NCBI RefSeq assembly: GCF_044336245.1
Contig: NZ_CP172346.1
Span: 4,340,001 to 4,404,000, forward strand
Origin: Schlesneria sphaerica
GTDB lineage: Bacteria > Planctomycetota > Planctomycetia > Planctomycetales > Planctomycetaceae
DNA length: 64,000 nucleotides
Direction of reading: 5' to 3'
A program made the translations under genes and the position numbers. The notes below the pieces were generated by a model, which did no database searches, had not been told where the DNA came from, and saw only the letters and a list, made by a program, of their open reading frames with translations. Below, piece by piece: positions 53,068 to 62,382 of the stretch (the stretch's first letter is position 1; every line of letters begins with the position of its first letter).

Positions 53068-53403
53068 ATGTCGGCTCTCGATTCCAGCGAAAGAGACCTC
53101 CATTTCCAGGCGACCGGCGAAATGGAGAATCGTTGTCAGCAGCTCGAACGTCAGGTGGCAAAACAGCGAGCTGACTGGGAGTTGGGAGCTCGGGAATGGA
53201 AACGGCTGCAACGGTACCAGCAGGAACTGGCCGATTGGCTGGTGGACAATGCGGCGAATGATGACGGGCGGTTGATAAAGTCGCAGATCAACGCCGCACT
53301 GGGGGGAGAAGATTTCATCCCCTGTTCGTTTACTTTTTCCGCCAAGGGAAGGAAGTACCACATGGAGCTGGTCTCAACAGTCTATGAGATTCAAGAAATG
53401 TAA
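53068..53403 (+). CDS. Hypothetical small protein
   Basis: A 111-residue product with an AGGGTG ribosome site five bases before the ATG and a good promoter upstream, so it is probably real. The N-terminal half is a charged helix or coiled coil (NRCQQLERQVAKQRADWELGAREWKRLQRYQQELADWL). The C-terminal part (FIPCSFTFSAKGRKYHMELVSTVYEI) looks like beta strands. I do not recognise the family. Confidence 0.65.
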   Translation: MSALDSSERDLHFQATGEMENRCQQLERQVAKQRADWELGAREWKRLQRYQQELADWLVDNAANDDGRLIKSQINAALGGEDFIPCSFTFSAKGRKYHMELVSTVYEIQEM

Positions 53404-53490
53404 CCGGGTTTCTGAATTTTCATCTCAGTCGAACTCGCCGTGTCTCTCGATCATCCCTTTCAATCCCTCACACAAGAAAGATCGCCATTT

Positions 53491-53736
53491 ATGCCGGAAC
53501 GAACCGTTAAAGGAGCGGCATTTACCATTATTGTTGACGATAAGCAAATTCGTGTCGAGCACGTTTTTGGAAAGGGAAAGCGATGCCGTGTTTACGCTCC
53601 ACCCGGAGTTCTCATCGAGCCCGTATCGCACGGACAGAATCTTCCCGCATGCCGGAACGAGTCGCCCATTCTTGATGGGCTACGACAGTCGCTCGGGGAC
53701 GGTGAGATTCCGGATTCTTCCCTATCCGATCTTTGA
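53491..53736 (+). CDS. Hypothetical small protein, faintly CsrA-like
   Basis: An 81-residue product starting at 53491; the frame extends to 53440 without better support. The first half is a run of short beta strands (AFTIIVDDKQIRVEHVF, KRCRVYAPPGVLIEP). That recalls the CsrA fold, with a turn glycine and an APxxVxI segment, but the conserved C-terminal Arg of CsrA is missing. The tail (LDGLRQSLGDGEIPDSSLSDL) is acidic. The gene is convergent with the VWA gene. Both existence and function are uncertain. Confidence 0.4.
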   Translation: MPERTVKGAAFTIIVDDKQIRVEHVFGKGKRCRVYAPPGVLIEPVSHGQNLPACRNESPILDGLRQSLGDGEIPDSSLSDL

Positions 53737-53793
53737 GCGGCGGAAGACGGCCAATCTCCGGCCTCTGAATGGGGGACGTGGAAACGGCCTGCT

Positions 53794-56571
53794 TCAGCGA
53801 AATCGGCCCCGCCAGGGCCACCAGAGACTGAAGTCGATCCTTCTCAATGCGACATCCAGCAAGAACAGAAGAGAGGCGATTGTCACCAGTGGCGGCCAAA
53901 GCGGAGTGGTTCTCTGGACCGTTCGCGGGCGCACTACTGGCTGGCCTTCACTCTGTCGGTCTCCCGTGTCTGTGGGAAAGATCTCGTCAGGGGCGGGCGA
54001 AAATCGGCCGCCTGATGTACTGGCAAGGGTCTTTAACAGGTCTTCATTCGTGGGGTGGAGCCTGAGTTCGTCAGGATAGCCCACAATCAGGCCCCGTGTC
54101 TGCTGATGCAGCAGTGTTCCCCCCGATGTCTTCTGGGTCATGTTCAGGTGATACGCCCCGGACAACGGGGTATCAAACTCGGCAACGTAGCGACCGGGGC
54201 TGGTTTGTTTCATTTCGAGCTTGTGCTGGCCCAACTGAGGGTCGATCACCGTGACTTCCGTTTCCGCTCGATTCAAGAATCGGCCGGAAGGGTCAATCGC
54301 GTCGAGGCTGACCGTGGCCCGACGACGTTCCTGCTTCACGTCGACGACGACCCCTTTCACGTCATTTTTACGCATCGACTGGCGAACTACTTGAGCCCAG
54401 AATTTGCTGAAACCTGGCCATGTGAGCCATTCTGCTCCCCAGCGACTTTTCGCATCAGAAGTAAACGCGACAGTGGTTCCCAGTCCGTATCGCCACCATG
54501 CCAGCAGCGGGTCTCCCGATTCTGTCGCCAGGATAAATTCGCAGGTGGCCTTAGGTCTGGTGACAACGTACCCAAGCAGAAACGGGGCTGTTTCAAAGTC
54601 GATGTCGGCGAGGACAGGCGTCGGTCGAAGCAGTTGCGGAACGAACGGCTGTTCATTGATCGCCGATTTGCTGGCGGTCATGGTTTCTTTAGCAAAAATC
54701 TGGGGAAGTGTGCTGGCCTCCATGGCCTCAAAGTAACGTCCCTGGCCGATCCTCGCGATCTCTTCCAGCAGCTTCGAATCACACCCTTCACCCACGGCGA
54801 CCGTCGAACATGTGATACGGGAAGAAGCCATACTCTGGGCAATCCCTTCGAAGTCCCCAGGAGAAGAGATTCCGTCTGTCAGCACGATGACGTGCTTGAG
54901 CTTTGCGGTGGCCGCTTGGAGAGAGTTGTAGGCTTCTTCCATGGCGGGATACATCGTGGTTCCGCCACCCGCTTCGATGCGGCTGATGTCATCAATGATG
55001 CGGCCTTTGTTACCTGCGGATTGGAGTTCACTCACCCAATAGAAATCTCCGTCAAAGGCGATGACCCCGAGCTGGTCCCGGGGGCCCAGCAATTCGGCAG
55101 CACTCTTGGCCGCCTCTTTGGCCATCTCGATCTTTTCTCCCCCCATTGAGCCGGATTTGTCGATGACGAGGACCATTCCCAGGGAGGGTTTCTCTTTTTC
55201 CTTTTCAAAGTCGGATCGAACGGGCAGGATCTCTTCGAGAACTGTTTTGTAGTAACCTCCCAAGCCGAACGACTGGTCGCCCCCCAGCATCATGAAGCCA
55301 CCTCCCAGATCCTGAACATAGGTCCGGGCGAGTTCCATTTGCCGCTGTGACAGGCTGGTAGCGGGGATGTTGGACAGGACCAGCAGTTCATAATTCTGAA
55401 GGTCCGCCAGTGACTCGGGCATTCCTTCGACAGGCCGAACGTCGCATTCGATTTCCTCCTGCTGGAGAGCCCAGACAAGTTGCTGTGCCAGTTTGGGTTC
55501 GCTTTCAATCAGCAGGACACGAGGTTTGCCGGTGGTAAACACCAGACCCGACTCGGTGTTGTTGTCGAGCAACGTATCTTGTGACAGTCCGCCGACTTTG
55601 ACGGTGTACTGGGCCAGCCGTTCACCCGTGATCGACTGCTGAAAGCGAAACCGGTTTTCGCCTGCCTTCAGTTTTCGCGTCTCACTCAGCACCTTGTGGG
55701 CACCCCGAAAGACCTCGACCAACCCTTCATCTTCATGGTTCGAATTGATGACGACTTCGACGTAGAACGGCTCACCTTCGCGCACTTGAGCAGGCACATC
55801 GACTGCGGCGACCTGTACTTCGTTTTCATCCCGTACTTTCAACGGAACTGTGTCGATTGGAATGAGTTGTACGTCTCGAGCAGATCCCGGTGTGATGTTT
55901 CCGGACATCGTTTTTCGATCCGTCGTGACGAGTGAAGCAGTGCCGAGCGCTGCTTGAAGTACGTCGCCGGCTGTCTGATTGCCGTCCGTGAGAAGCACAA
56001 TTCTCGGTACATAGTCGGGCGGCATCGCTCCCGCCGCAGATCGAATGGCGGCCGCGATGTCCGTGGCGTTTCGATCCAGAGCGGGGGGCAGTGCGGGGGT
56101 AGATGACCCGGCTGCTGGGCTCGTCGAAGGCTGTTCTGTTGAAGACTTTGGTCGTTCGGTTGTCAGCGTCCCCGCTTGAGCAGCGAACGGCAGGTACATG
56201 ACTTTATGGTCGCCGGGATTGGTTGATTGGGAAAAAACGCGATCCAGATACTCGTCAACCTGGGACGATTTTGCAGAAGGTTTCGAACCATCTCCACGGA
56301 GTTGCTCGTCATTGGCTGAATCGACGCTCAGGCTTTGGTCGATCGCAAAAATGACGAACTTTTGCTGAGTCGGACGTAGCAGAGCCAGTCCGGCAAGTGC
56401 AAATGCCAGCAGGATCGTGATGGCTGTCCGCGTGGCTAACGAGATGACACGTTGTCGCAAGGGAAAATCAGATAACGAACGCCAGTAGTAGTAGGCGAGC
56501 AGGGGTACGATCAGAATGAGCGAGGCCAGCCACCAGGGATGAGGCACTTCGAATGAAAAGGAATCAATCAT
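53794..56571 (-). CDS. Membrane-anchored VWA-domain protein
   Basis: About 925 residues from the ATG at 56571 (other starts at 56589 or TTG 56619 are possible). It has two N-terminal membrane helices (WWLASLILIVPLLAYYYW; TAITILLAFALAGLALL). A first alpha/beta region begins FVIFAIDQSLSVD, a degenerate metal-site motif. A glutamine-amidotransferase-like part follows (VLLIESEPKLAQQLVWALQ, GGFMMLGGDQSFGLGGYY). A full VWA domain has MIDAS residues in VLVIDKSGSMGG and later LTDGISSPGD. A C-terminal membrane helix closes the protein. This layout is common in planctomycete BatA/BatB-like proteins. It is 63 bases downstream of the other VWA gene. Confidence 0.85.
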   Translation of the reverse strand: MIDSFSFEVPHPWWLASLILIVPLLAYYYWRSLSDFPLRQRVISLATRTAITILLAFALAGLALLRPTQQKFVIFAIDQSLSVDSANDEQLRGDGSKPSAKSSQVDEYLDRVFSQSTNPGDHKVMYLPFAAQAGTLTTERPKSSTEQPSTSPAAGSSTPALPPALDRNATDIAAAIRSAAGAMPPDYVPRIVLLTDGNQTAGDVLQAALGTASLVTTDRKTMSGNITPGSARDVQLIPIDTVPLKVRDENEVQVAAVDVPAQVREGEPFYVEVVINSNHEDEGLVEVFRGAHKVLSETRKLKAGENRFRFQQSITGERLAQYTVKVGGLSQDTLLDNNTESGLVFTTGKPRVLLIESEPKLAQQLVWALQQEEIECDVRPVEGMPESLADLQNYELLVLSNIPATSLSQRQMELARTYVQDLGGGFMMLGGDQSFGLGGYYKTVLEEILPVRSDFEKEKEKPSLGMVLVIDKSGSMGGEKIEMAKEAAKSAAELLGPRDQLGVIAFDGDFYWVSELQSAGNKGRIIDDISRIEAGGGTTMYPAMEEAYNSLQAATAKLKHVIVLTDGISSPGDFEGIAQSMASSRITCSTVAVGEGCDSKLLEEIARIGQGRYFEAMEASTLPQIFAKETMTASKSAINEQPFVPQLLRPTPVLADIDFETAPFLLGYVVTRPKATCEFILATESGDPLLAWWRYGLGTTVAFTSDAKSRWGAEWLTWPGFSKFWAQVVRQSMRKNDVKGVVVDVKQERRRATVSLDAIDPSGRFLNRAETEVTVIDPQLGQHKLEMKQTSPGRYVAEFDTPLSGAYHLNMTQKTSGGTLLHQQTRGLIVGYPDELRLHPTNEDLLKTLASTSGGRFSPAPDEIFPTDTGDRQSEGQPVVRPRTVQRTTPLWPPLVTIASLLFLLDVALRRIDFSLWWPWRGRFR

Positions 56572-56634
56572 CAGGGATCTCGTTTCCATTGCGATTGTCC
56601 CGCAGTCGAGGACGATCAATTGACGTTCTCGTTC

Positions 56635-58665
56635 TTAACTGATGACACGCCGTTGATAGAGGCACCATTCGATGGTGGTCAGTGCCAGCGCGATCAAGAG
56701 CAGCCAGAACCAGACCGGACGCGATCCCAGTCCCGCGAGGACCGGGGACGGAGAGCTTCTCTTCAGCAGAAGGTCCTCTGTGGGACGCAGATCAGACTCT
56801 GCAGAGCTGGCGAGATTGCATGCGATCTCGAGCAGTGGCGGCGGCGGGGCCTCTTGTGCGACTTGCGTCGTTGCGGTCAGGGAGGTTGGGACGACATCCG
56901 AAACTTGCCAGATTCCGCATTGATCCAGTGGGCCAACCGTGGCCTTGTCCGCACTCAAGGTCAGCGGTTTCCTCTGACCAGTGGGGCTCACCAGAGTCAG
57001 TTCCTGACCCTTGGGTGGGGTCAGGAAATCGCTGATCGTCACCGTCGCGATGGAACCTGCCGCAAGAGACTCACGCAGGTCGCTCTTGTTTCCCGCGAAC
57101 CAATGCAGGGCGTTCCCCACGGAAATGGGAAAAGCTGTCCTCAATGGAAGATCCCCTTTGTCGAGATTTACTGTCAGGACCAGGACCTTCCCTTCGGGGC
57201 GGTTGATAGCAAAAAAGAGCGGGTCCCCTGTGATCGCTGTTGCGAGAATCTGCACTTGCTCAGGTTCTGTTGGCGTGATTTTACGAGCTTCGGGCATGAC
57301 GACGTTGTCGAGGCTGACGTGCGCCATTAGCGGCGAGTCCTTGTCCTGCTTTGTTACGATCGCGCTTTCAAGTTGTTCGCCGACTGTAAAGAGGTCACTG
57401 GAATTTGCGGGATCGATGATAAAGACATTTCCTGCAGGGAGTGTCGCAGGGAGACCGCGGTGGTAGACGACTACAGATTCCAGGGGAACGCTGGCAGGGG
57501 GTTGATCAACGACGGTCAATTTGACCAGGGGATTCGCTTCGAAGACTTTCTGCAGAAAGAGATTGCCTGTCGTGACGAGAATGACAGACTGAATTTCGCG
57601 ACGTGGCAGGACCGCCCAGGCAGTGTTGTCTGCGGCCAGTGCGTCATCGTGCTTGATGTTCGCGACCAGATGGCCGCCGTTGGCAGAAGCTTTATCAAAG
57701 ACCTGGGTCCATTTTGCACCTGGCTCCAGCTTCAGGGGTACGACATCGATCGGTTCTGTGGTCCCCGTGCCGGGTATGAGCAGATCAATCTCGAAGCGAC
57801 ACTCCACAGGATCATCTGACACATTGGAGACTTCGGCGAGAATTTCATATCCCAGGGGATCGACCAGACTTCGCCGAACTTGAAACTGGGTGATACCGAC
57901 ATTGCCTGAACGCTCGCCGATGATTTGTAAGGTAAGCTTTCCCGGTCCGCCGATGTCATTCGGGGCCTGAACTGCAGGAGCGTCCCCATTCGCCGAAGCG
58001 ACGGGGAGAGGCGCCTTTTCGGATGTGTCGTTGGTCTGGACTTGATCACTCATCCGCGTTTCGGCCCCTTCGAAGCAACCGTCTGTCAGGACGATGACTT
58101 CGGCCTGCTTTCCATCAGGTCGCTCGCCAAGCAGGCGTTGCGCAAGAGAAATTGCTTCAGCGACGCGCGTAGGACCGTCGGTCGCCGGCAGCGAATTGAT
58201 CGCGTCCGTCAATGTCCGTTGTCGGCCAGTGAATCCGACGATGACCTGTGGTTGAGTCCCCGCAGCGACGAGCGCCACTTCGTCGCGGTGCCGCATTCCT
58301 GATACCAACAGTCGCGCGTGGCGACGAGCTTCGCTCAGACGGGACGGTTTGACGTCCGTTGCGTTCATGCTGGCCGAATTATCAACGACCAGCACGATAC
58401 GCCGTGCAGATCGAACCTCCCAGAAGAAATACGGGTCAGCTAAGGCCAGAACCAGCAATGATAGCATCGCGAGTTGCAGCAAGAGCGAGACGAGGTGCTT
58501 AAGCCGTTGCCAGATCGACCGTGGGTTCTGCTCATTAAGAACTTGATTCCAGAACAGGATCGTGGAAACCGGCTGTCGCCGTAATCGAATTTTGAGAATG
58601 TAGAAGACGACGATTGGAACAGCGAGTCCAAACCAGAACAGGGAACCTGGCGAATCAAACGTCAT
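56635..58665 (-). CDS. BatA-like VWA-domain membrane protein
   Basis: The 676-residue product begins MTFDSPGSLFWFGLAVPIVVFYILKIRLRRQPVS, the aerotolerance-operon N-terminal (BatA) motif; the frame is open to 58794 but those residues do not fit the family. A second helix (LLLQLAMLSLLVLAL) precedes a VWA domain with the MIDAS motif VLVVDNSASMNATD and VIVLTDGCFEG. Beta-rich domains follow, and a final helix ends the protein (FWLLLIALALTTIEWCLYQRR). Bat-type operons usually also hold a MoxR ATPase and a DUF58 gene; neither is in the window. Confidence 0.87.
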   Translation of the reverse strand: MTFDSPGSLFWFGLAVPIVVFYILKIRLRRQPVSTILFWNQVLNEQNPRSIWQRLKHLVSLLLQLAMLSLLVLALADPYFFWEVRSARRIVLVVDNSASMNATDVKPSRLSEARRHARLLVSGMRHRDEVALVAAGTQPQVIVGFTGRQRTLTDAINSLPATDGPTRVAEAISLAQRLLGERPDGKQAEVIVLTDGCFEGAETRMSDQVQTNDTSEKAPLPVASANGDAPAVQAPNDIGGPGKLTLQIIGERSGNVGITQFQVRRSLVDPLGYEILAEVSNVSDDPVECRFEIDLLIPGTGTTEPIDVVPLKLEPGAKWTQVFDKASANGGHLVANIKHDDALAADNTAWAVLPRREIQSVILVTTGNLFLQKVFEANPLVKLTVVDQPPASVPLESVVVYHRGLPATLPAGNVFIIDPANSSDLFTVGEQLESAIVTKQDKDSPLMAHVSLDNVVMPEARKITPTEPEQVQILATAITGDPLFFAINRPEGKVLVLTVNLDKGDLPLRTAFPISVGNALHWFAGNKSDLRESLAAGSIATVTISDFLTPPKGQELTLVSPTGQRKPLTLSADKATVGPLDQCGIWQVSDVVPTSLTATTQVAQEAPPPPLLEIACNLASSAESDLRPTEDLLLKRSSPSPVLAGLGSRPVWFWLLLIALALTTIEWCLYQRRVIS

Positions 58666-58923
58666 GGGAGAGGTCAACCTGCTAAGAGACCCAAGTGAAT
58701 TCGGACAGAAATCAGTCGGTCGAAGTTGCGACCAAGATCCTAACCATCTGTCGCGACCAAAACCAGACAGCATGTCATGGTTCTGTTTTCGCAAGCGAAA
58801 GTCTCGAGCGGATGACGACGGCGCTGACCCGTCAAGCCAATCGGAATGACGTTACAGAAAAGGCGATCAGGCGATTCGAGCCTTAGTTCGATGGCAGTCA
58901 CTGCCCGCTGCGCCGGGGCTAAT

Positions 58924-59802
58924 TCATCTTGCTAAAGCGGCAGCAGGGCTTCCGGCCTCCACAACGCGTATACAGAGAACGCGTTGTTTTTTTGTTCCTT
59001 GATCATCACGGCAGAAGAATCGATCGCCTAAGGTTCCCTCTTCGTGAGGGATCGCCGTAATCAGCGCCAGTTCTCCCACATTCAAGGTCATACTAAATCG
59101 TTGAGCCACGCGCACGTCGATTTTTTGACTCATTTTGAGTGACCAGGCTTCCCCGGCAGCTGTGCGTCGAAGCTGGTTTTCGCCATGATGAATTTCGGGC
59201 TGGAAGTCGATTCTGATCCAGCCTTCCTGCAGTCGATTGGCCTTCATGCGAAGAACGCAGTTGACATTCTCGTAGGAGGCGGACTTTTTTCCTCCCGCCT
59301 CGTGAAACAGGAACTCACATTCGTCATGAATGATGCCGGTGGGGATTTCCGTTTCGACGCCGGGGGCCAGGAACTGGTGTCGACCCAACAGCGGCCCCGA
59401 ATTCTCGGACGAGTTCAGGGGGATTTCCGCGACCATACCCAGTAACTTCTGGACTGAGGCCGGAGGGTGTGAACTCGCATTTCCGACACGAAAACCATTT
59501 TCACGCAGAATTTGCCGAGTTTCAGTCGTTGGCACGGCTCCAATCTGATCCACATCTTTCCAGAGGCTTGTGGAGAGGAGCGGATCTTCCTGCGGGCGTT
59601 CAATGAAGAAAACTTCGAGCAGTATGGTGTCAGGCGCAGCCTGAATCGGAGGAAGAATCGGTCGTCCGGACGAAAACTGGGTCGAAGTCGAACCGGTCGG
59701 GAAGATCGAACATCCTAAAAATGCAAAGACGCTGACTGTCACCACCAGAAAAGGTAGTCGATTGGTCCTCGCGAATGGCAGGATGTACCGGGACACGTGC
59801 AA
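58924..59802 (-). CDS. Predicted lipoprotein of unknown function
   Basis: A 292-residue product with an N-terminal signal and lipobox (VVTVSVFAFLGC); the start is TTG at 59802 without a clear ribosome site. The mature part has ILLEVFFIERPQEDPLLSTSLW, text that recurs in planctomycete outer-layer proteins, and later beta-rich repeats (WIRIDFQPEIHHGENQ, FSMTLNVGELALITAI). The second half resembles the secretin-like or flagellar P-ring-associated region of related planctomycete proteins only loosely. Function not recognised. Confidence 0.65.
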   Translation of the reverse strand: MHVSRYILPFARTNRLPFLVVTVSVFAFLGCSIFPTGSTSTQFSSGRPILPPIQAAPDTILLEVFFIERPQEDPLLSTSLWKDVDQIGAVPTTETRQILRENGFRVGNASSHPPASVQKLLGMVAEIPLNSSENSGPLLGRHQFLAPGVETEIPTGIIHDECEFLFHEAGGKKSASYENVNCVLRMKANRLQEGWIRIDFQPEIHHGENQLRRTAAGEAWSLKMSQKIDVRVAQRFSMTLNVGELALITAIPHEEGTLGDRFFCRDDQGTKKQRVLCIRVVEAGSPAAALAR

Positions 59803-60013
59803 GTCCGTGAAAAGGATTGCTTTTCTTCGATTTGATGTATGAAAGGAGGGAGCAGCGGGAATCTACCCCGGTTTGGCCAAACGTGTCAATTTGAGTTCTT
59901 GGCCGGGGCAGCGAGCATCGAGGCAGCGAGGCTTTTCTTTTCGATCCGCTTCGCTCATTCTTCCGTTTGCTAGAACGATTTCAGCGAACTGGATTTAAAA
60001 CGAGAGTAACAGG

Positions 60014-60514
60014 ATGTTTGATTGTGGATTTCGAGTGGGGCTGGGACACGACAGGCACCGACTCGTTCCTGGTCGTCGATTGATTCTTGGCGGAGTCGTA
60101 ATTGACTACGAGTTTGGCCTGGACGGACACAGCGACGCTGATGTGCTACTGCACGCGCTGACAGATGCTGTGCTGGGGGCCGTCGGCCTGGGGGATATCG
60201 GTGAATGGTTTCCCAATACAGATGCCCAATGGACCAACGCGGATTCGGCCATTTTTCTGGAGCAAGCCGTAGCGGCTGTCCGCGAGCGAGGCTGGGAGAT
60301 CGGCAACGTCGACTGCACGATTCACGCGGAGCGTCCGAAGCTGTCGAGCTACAAAAAGGCGATCGCCGCCCGCATCGCTGAACTGATGAAGATCGATGCC
60401 ACTCAGGTTAACGTGAAAGCCAAAACGGGCGAGAGGGTGGGGCCGATTGGACGGCAGGAGGCGATCGACGCTGACGCGGTTGTCTTACTTGCCAGAATCA
60501 GGGCCGCGTCCTGA
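60014..60514 (+). CDS. ispF: 2-C-methyl-D-erythritol 2,4-cyclodiphosphate synthase
   Basis: The 166-residue product has the IspF length and motifs: VGLGHDRHRLVPGRRLILGG with metal ligands Asp and His of the DxH motif, then GLDGHSDADVLLHALTDAVLGA, GDIGEWFP and VKAKTGERVGPIGR. It forms the cyclic diphosphate in the non-mevalonate isoprenoid pathway. No other pathway gene is in the window. Confidence 0.95.
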   Translation: MFDCGFRVGLGHDRHRLVPGRRLILGGVVIDYEFGLDGHSDADVLLHALTDAVLGAVGLGDIGEWFPNTDAQWTNADSAIFLEQAVAAVRERGWEIGNVDCTIHAERPKLSSYKKAIAARIAELMKIDATQVNVKAKTGERVGPIGRQEAIDADAVVLLARIRAAS

Positions 60515-60767
60515 ATTCCACTCTCCAGTGTGGAAGGATGAGGGGCGCTCGATTCAAAGTGTCGCTTTGCTAAATTGCCTTGCGCAATTATGCTCGGAAC
60601 CGACCCATCGGGAGAAGACTGTGTTTTCAGCCCTTTCCAGTGGCGTTGGGGTGAGGCACCGAACCGGACGTGAGCAGGGTTGTTCAGAATCTCGTGGAGA
60701 ACTCTCTTTTGAGATGCACGAGCCATGAAAACGAGTGTCGAGCAGGGATGGAGCGGGAAGGGCATTT

Positions 60768-62375
60768 GTGACAGCTACTCAATCGAAGATATCGAATGCA
60801 GCGACGGTTCAGAGCAAAAGCCAGTGGGCATTGATCTGGAACGAATTTAAGAAACGTCGACTCGCAGTGGCCGCCGCAGCACTCGTTCTGGCATTAATTA
60901 CGACCAGTGTTTTTGCTCCTTTCCTGGCGAACGCCCGACCGATTTTTTACGTCGGGATTAATCGGTTCGAATATCAGGAAGCGGCGAGGACACTTCGTGG
61001 TGCCATGTCGCAGCAGATTGAAGCCCTGGCGAAAGATTCGGCTCTTTCGATTCCTGATGCGACGATCAAGACGATCGCCCTGCAGATGGATCTCATGGAA
61101 AGTGCTCTGTCTCCGGAAAAGTCGGCTGAGCTCAGCGAGCTTGAGAACAAGATCCTCAATATCCTTCGCTCGTCCGGCATGGAGGGGAGAAGTGATGCTC
61201 TTAGACAACTGCAGCGAGAACTTCGTTCCAGCTTCGACGCCAGCAGCGTCACACTTGTCTCGAAGTCACACTGGCCTGTGTTTGCCTCGCTCAACGCCGC
61301 AGATGTTGGCTTTCAGGTTGCGAATATCCTGTTTCTACTCACGCCCTTGTGGATCTGGCTGCTCCGCAGGCTGGTTCCAGTCGAGAATGATCATATTCGT
61401 CGGAGGGTGTATTCCTTTCTCGTAATGGGGTTACCTCTCATTGCGGGGATGTTGTGGTGGTGGCAGGTTCCTTATCGCGTTGATCGGACTGAGTATAAAT
61501 CGGGAGTTCTGGCCGCGGATCCCGATGCTGCCAAAGCACCTGTGGTCTACGAATCTGTCATGTGGCCTCCAATTGCCTATGGCATCGATGAATATGACCT
61601 GGCCGGAAAATCAGCCGCACCGGCGTGGTACCCTGCTAAGTGGTGTCCGCCGGGGAAAGACGCCGCTTCGATCAAGCTGGCCTCGCAATGGAGTGGACCG
61701 CACTGGCTTGGTACCGATGCATCCGGTCGTGACGTGCTTTGCAGAATGATCTGGGGAGGTCGAGTCAGTCTTTCCGTCGGACTGGTGGCCGTCGCTATCT
61801 ACGTGACAATTGGAATCATCGTCGGTGCCCTGGCGGGGTACTACCGTGGATGGTGTGATCTTCTGATCTCCCGCATCATTGAGGTCATGATCTGCTTCCC
61901 CACGTTCTTCCTGATTCTGACGATCGTGGCTCTGGTCGGTCAGAACATCGTCAACATCATGATCGTTATTGGATTGACCGGTTGGACGGGTATTGCGCGG
62001 CTGGTGCGCGGTGAGTTTCTGCGACTGGTCGATCAGGAGTTCGTGGTCGCTGGCCGCGCACTAGGCTATACGCCGATGAGAATTATCTTCCGCCATGTCT
62101 TACCCAACGCCATGGCACCCGTACTGGTCTCTGCCACGTTCGGAATTGCTGGTGCAATCCTGACAGAAAGTGGTTTGTCATTTCTGGGCTTGGGGATTTC
62201 CAAGCCAACGCCGTCCTGGGGGGGATTGCTGGCAGATGGTCGTGATTCCCTGCAGCATGCTCCGTGGCTCATTCACTTTCCGGGTCTGGCGATTTTCCTC
62301 ACCATCACGGCTTATAACCTGATGGGAGAAGCACTTCGCGACGCTTCTGATCCGCGGCTGCGAGGCTCTCGCTAA
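60768..62375 (+). CDS. ABC transporter permease, dipeptide/oligopeptide (DppC/OppC) family, with large insertion
   Basis: A 535-residue product from a GTG at 60768, six bases after GGAAGGGC; the frame is open to 60735. Typical DppC proteins have ~300 residues. Here the first helix (LAVAAAALVLALITTSVFAP) is followed by ~200 extra residues with a helical, charged section (EQLxxL-like text at ~100-165) and two more membrane helices (NILFLLTPLWIWLLRR, SFLVMGLPLIAGMLWWW). The standard permease core follows: WLGTDASGRDVLCRMIWGGRVSL, the cytoplasmic EAA-type loop GRALGYTPMRIIFRHVLPNAMAPVLV and SGLSFLGLGISKPTPSWGGLL. No partner permease, ATPase or binding protein is adjacent in the window. Confidence 0.9.
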   Translation: MTATQSKISNAATVQSKSQWALIWNEFKKRRLAVAAAALVLALITTSVFAPFLANARPIFYVGINRFEYQEAARTLRGAMSQQIEALAKDSALSIPDATIKTIALQMDLMESALSPEKSAELSELENKILNILRSSGMEGRSDALRQLQRELRSSFDASSVTLVSKSHWPVFASLNAADVGFQVANILFLLTPLWIWLLRRLVPVENDHIRRRVYSFLVMGLPLIAGMLWWWQVPYRVDRTEYKSGVLAADPDAAKAPVVYESVMWPPIAYGIDEYDLAGKSAAPAWYPAKWCPPGKDAASIKLASQWSGPHWLGTDASGRDVLCRMIWGGRVSLSVGLVAVAIYVTIGIIVGALAGYYRGWCDLLISRIIEVMICFPTFFLILTIVALVGQNIVNIMIVIGLTGWTGIARLVRGEFLRLVDQEFVVAGRALGYTPMRIIFRHVLPNAMAPVLVSATFGIAGAILTESGLSFLGLGISKPTPSWGGLLADGRDSLQHAPWLIHFPGLAIFLTITAYNLMGEALRDASDPRLRGSR

Positions 62376-62382
62376 CCCCCCT

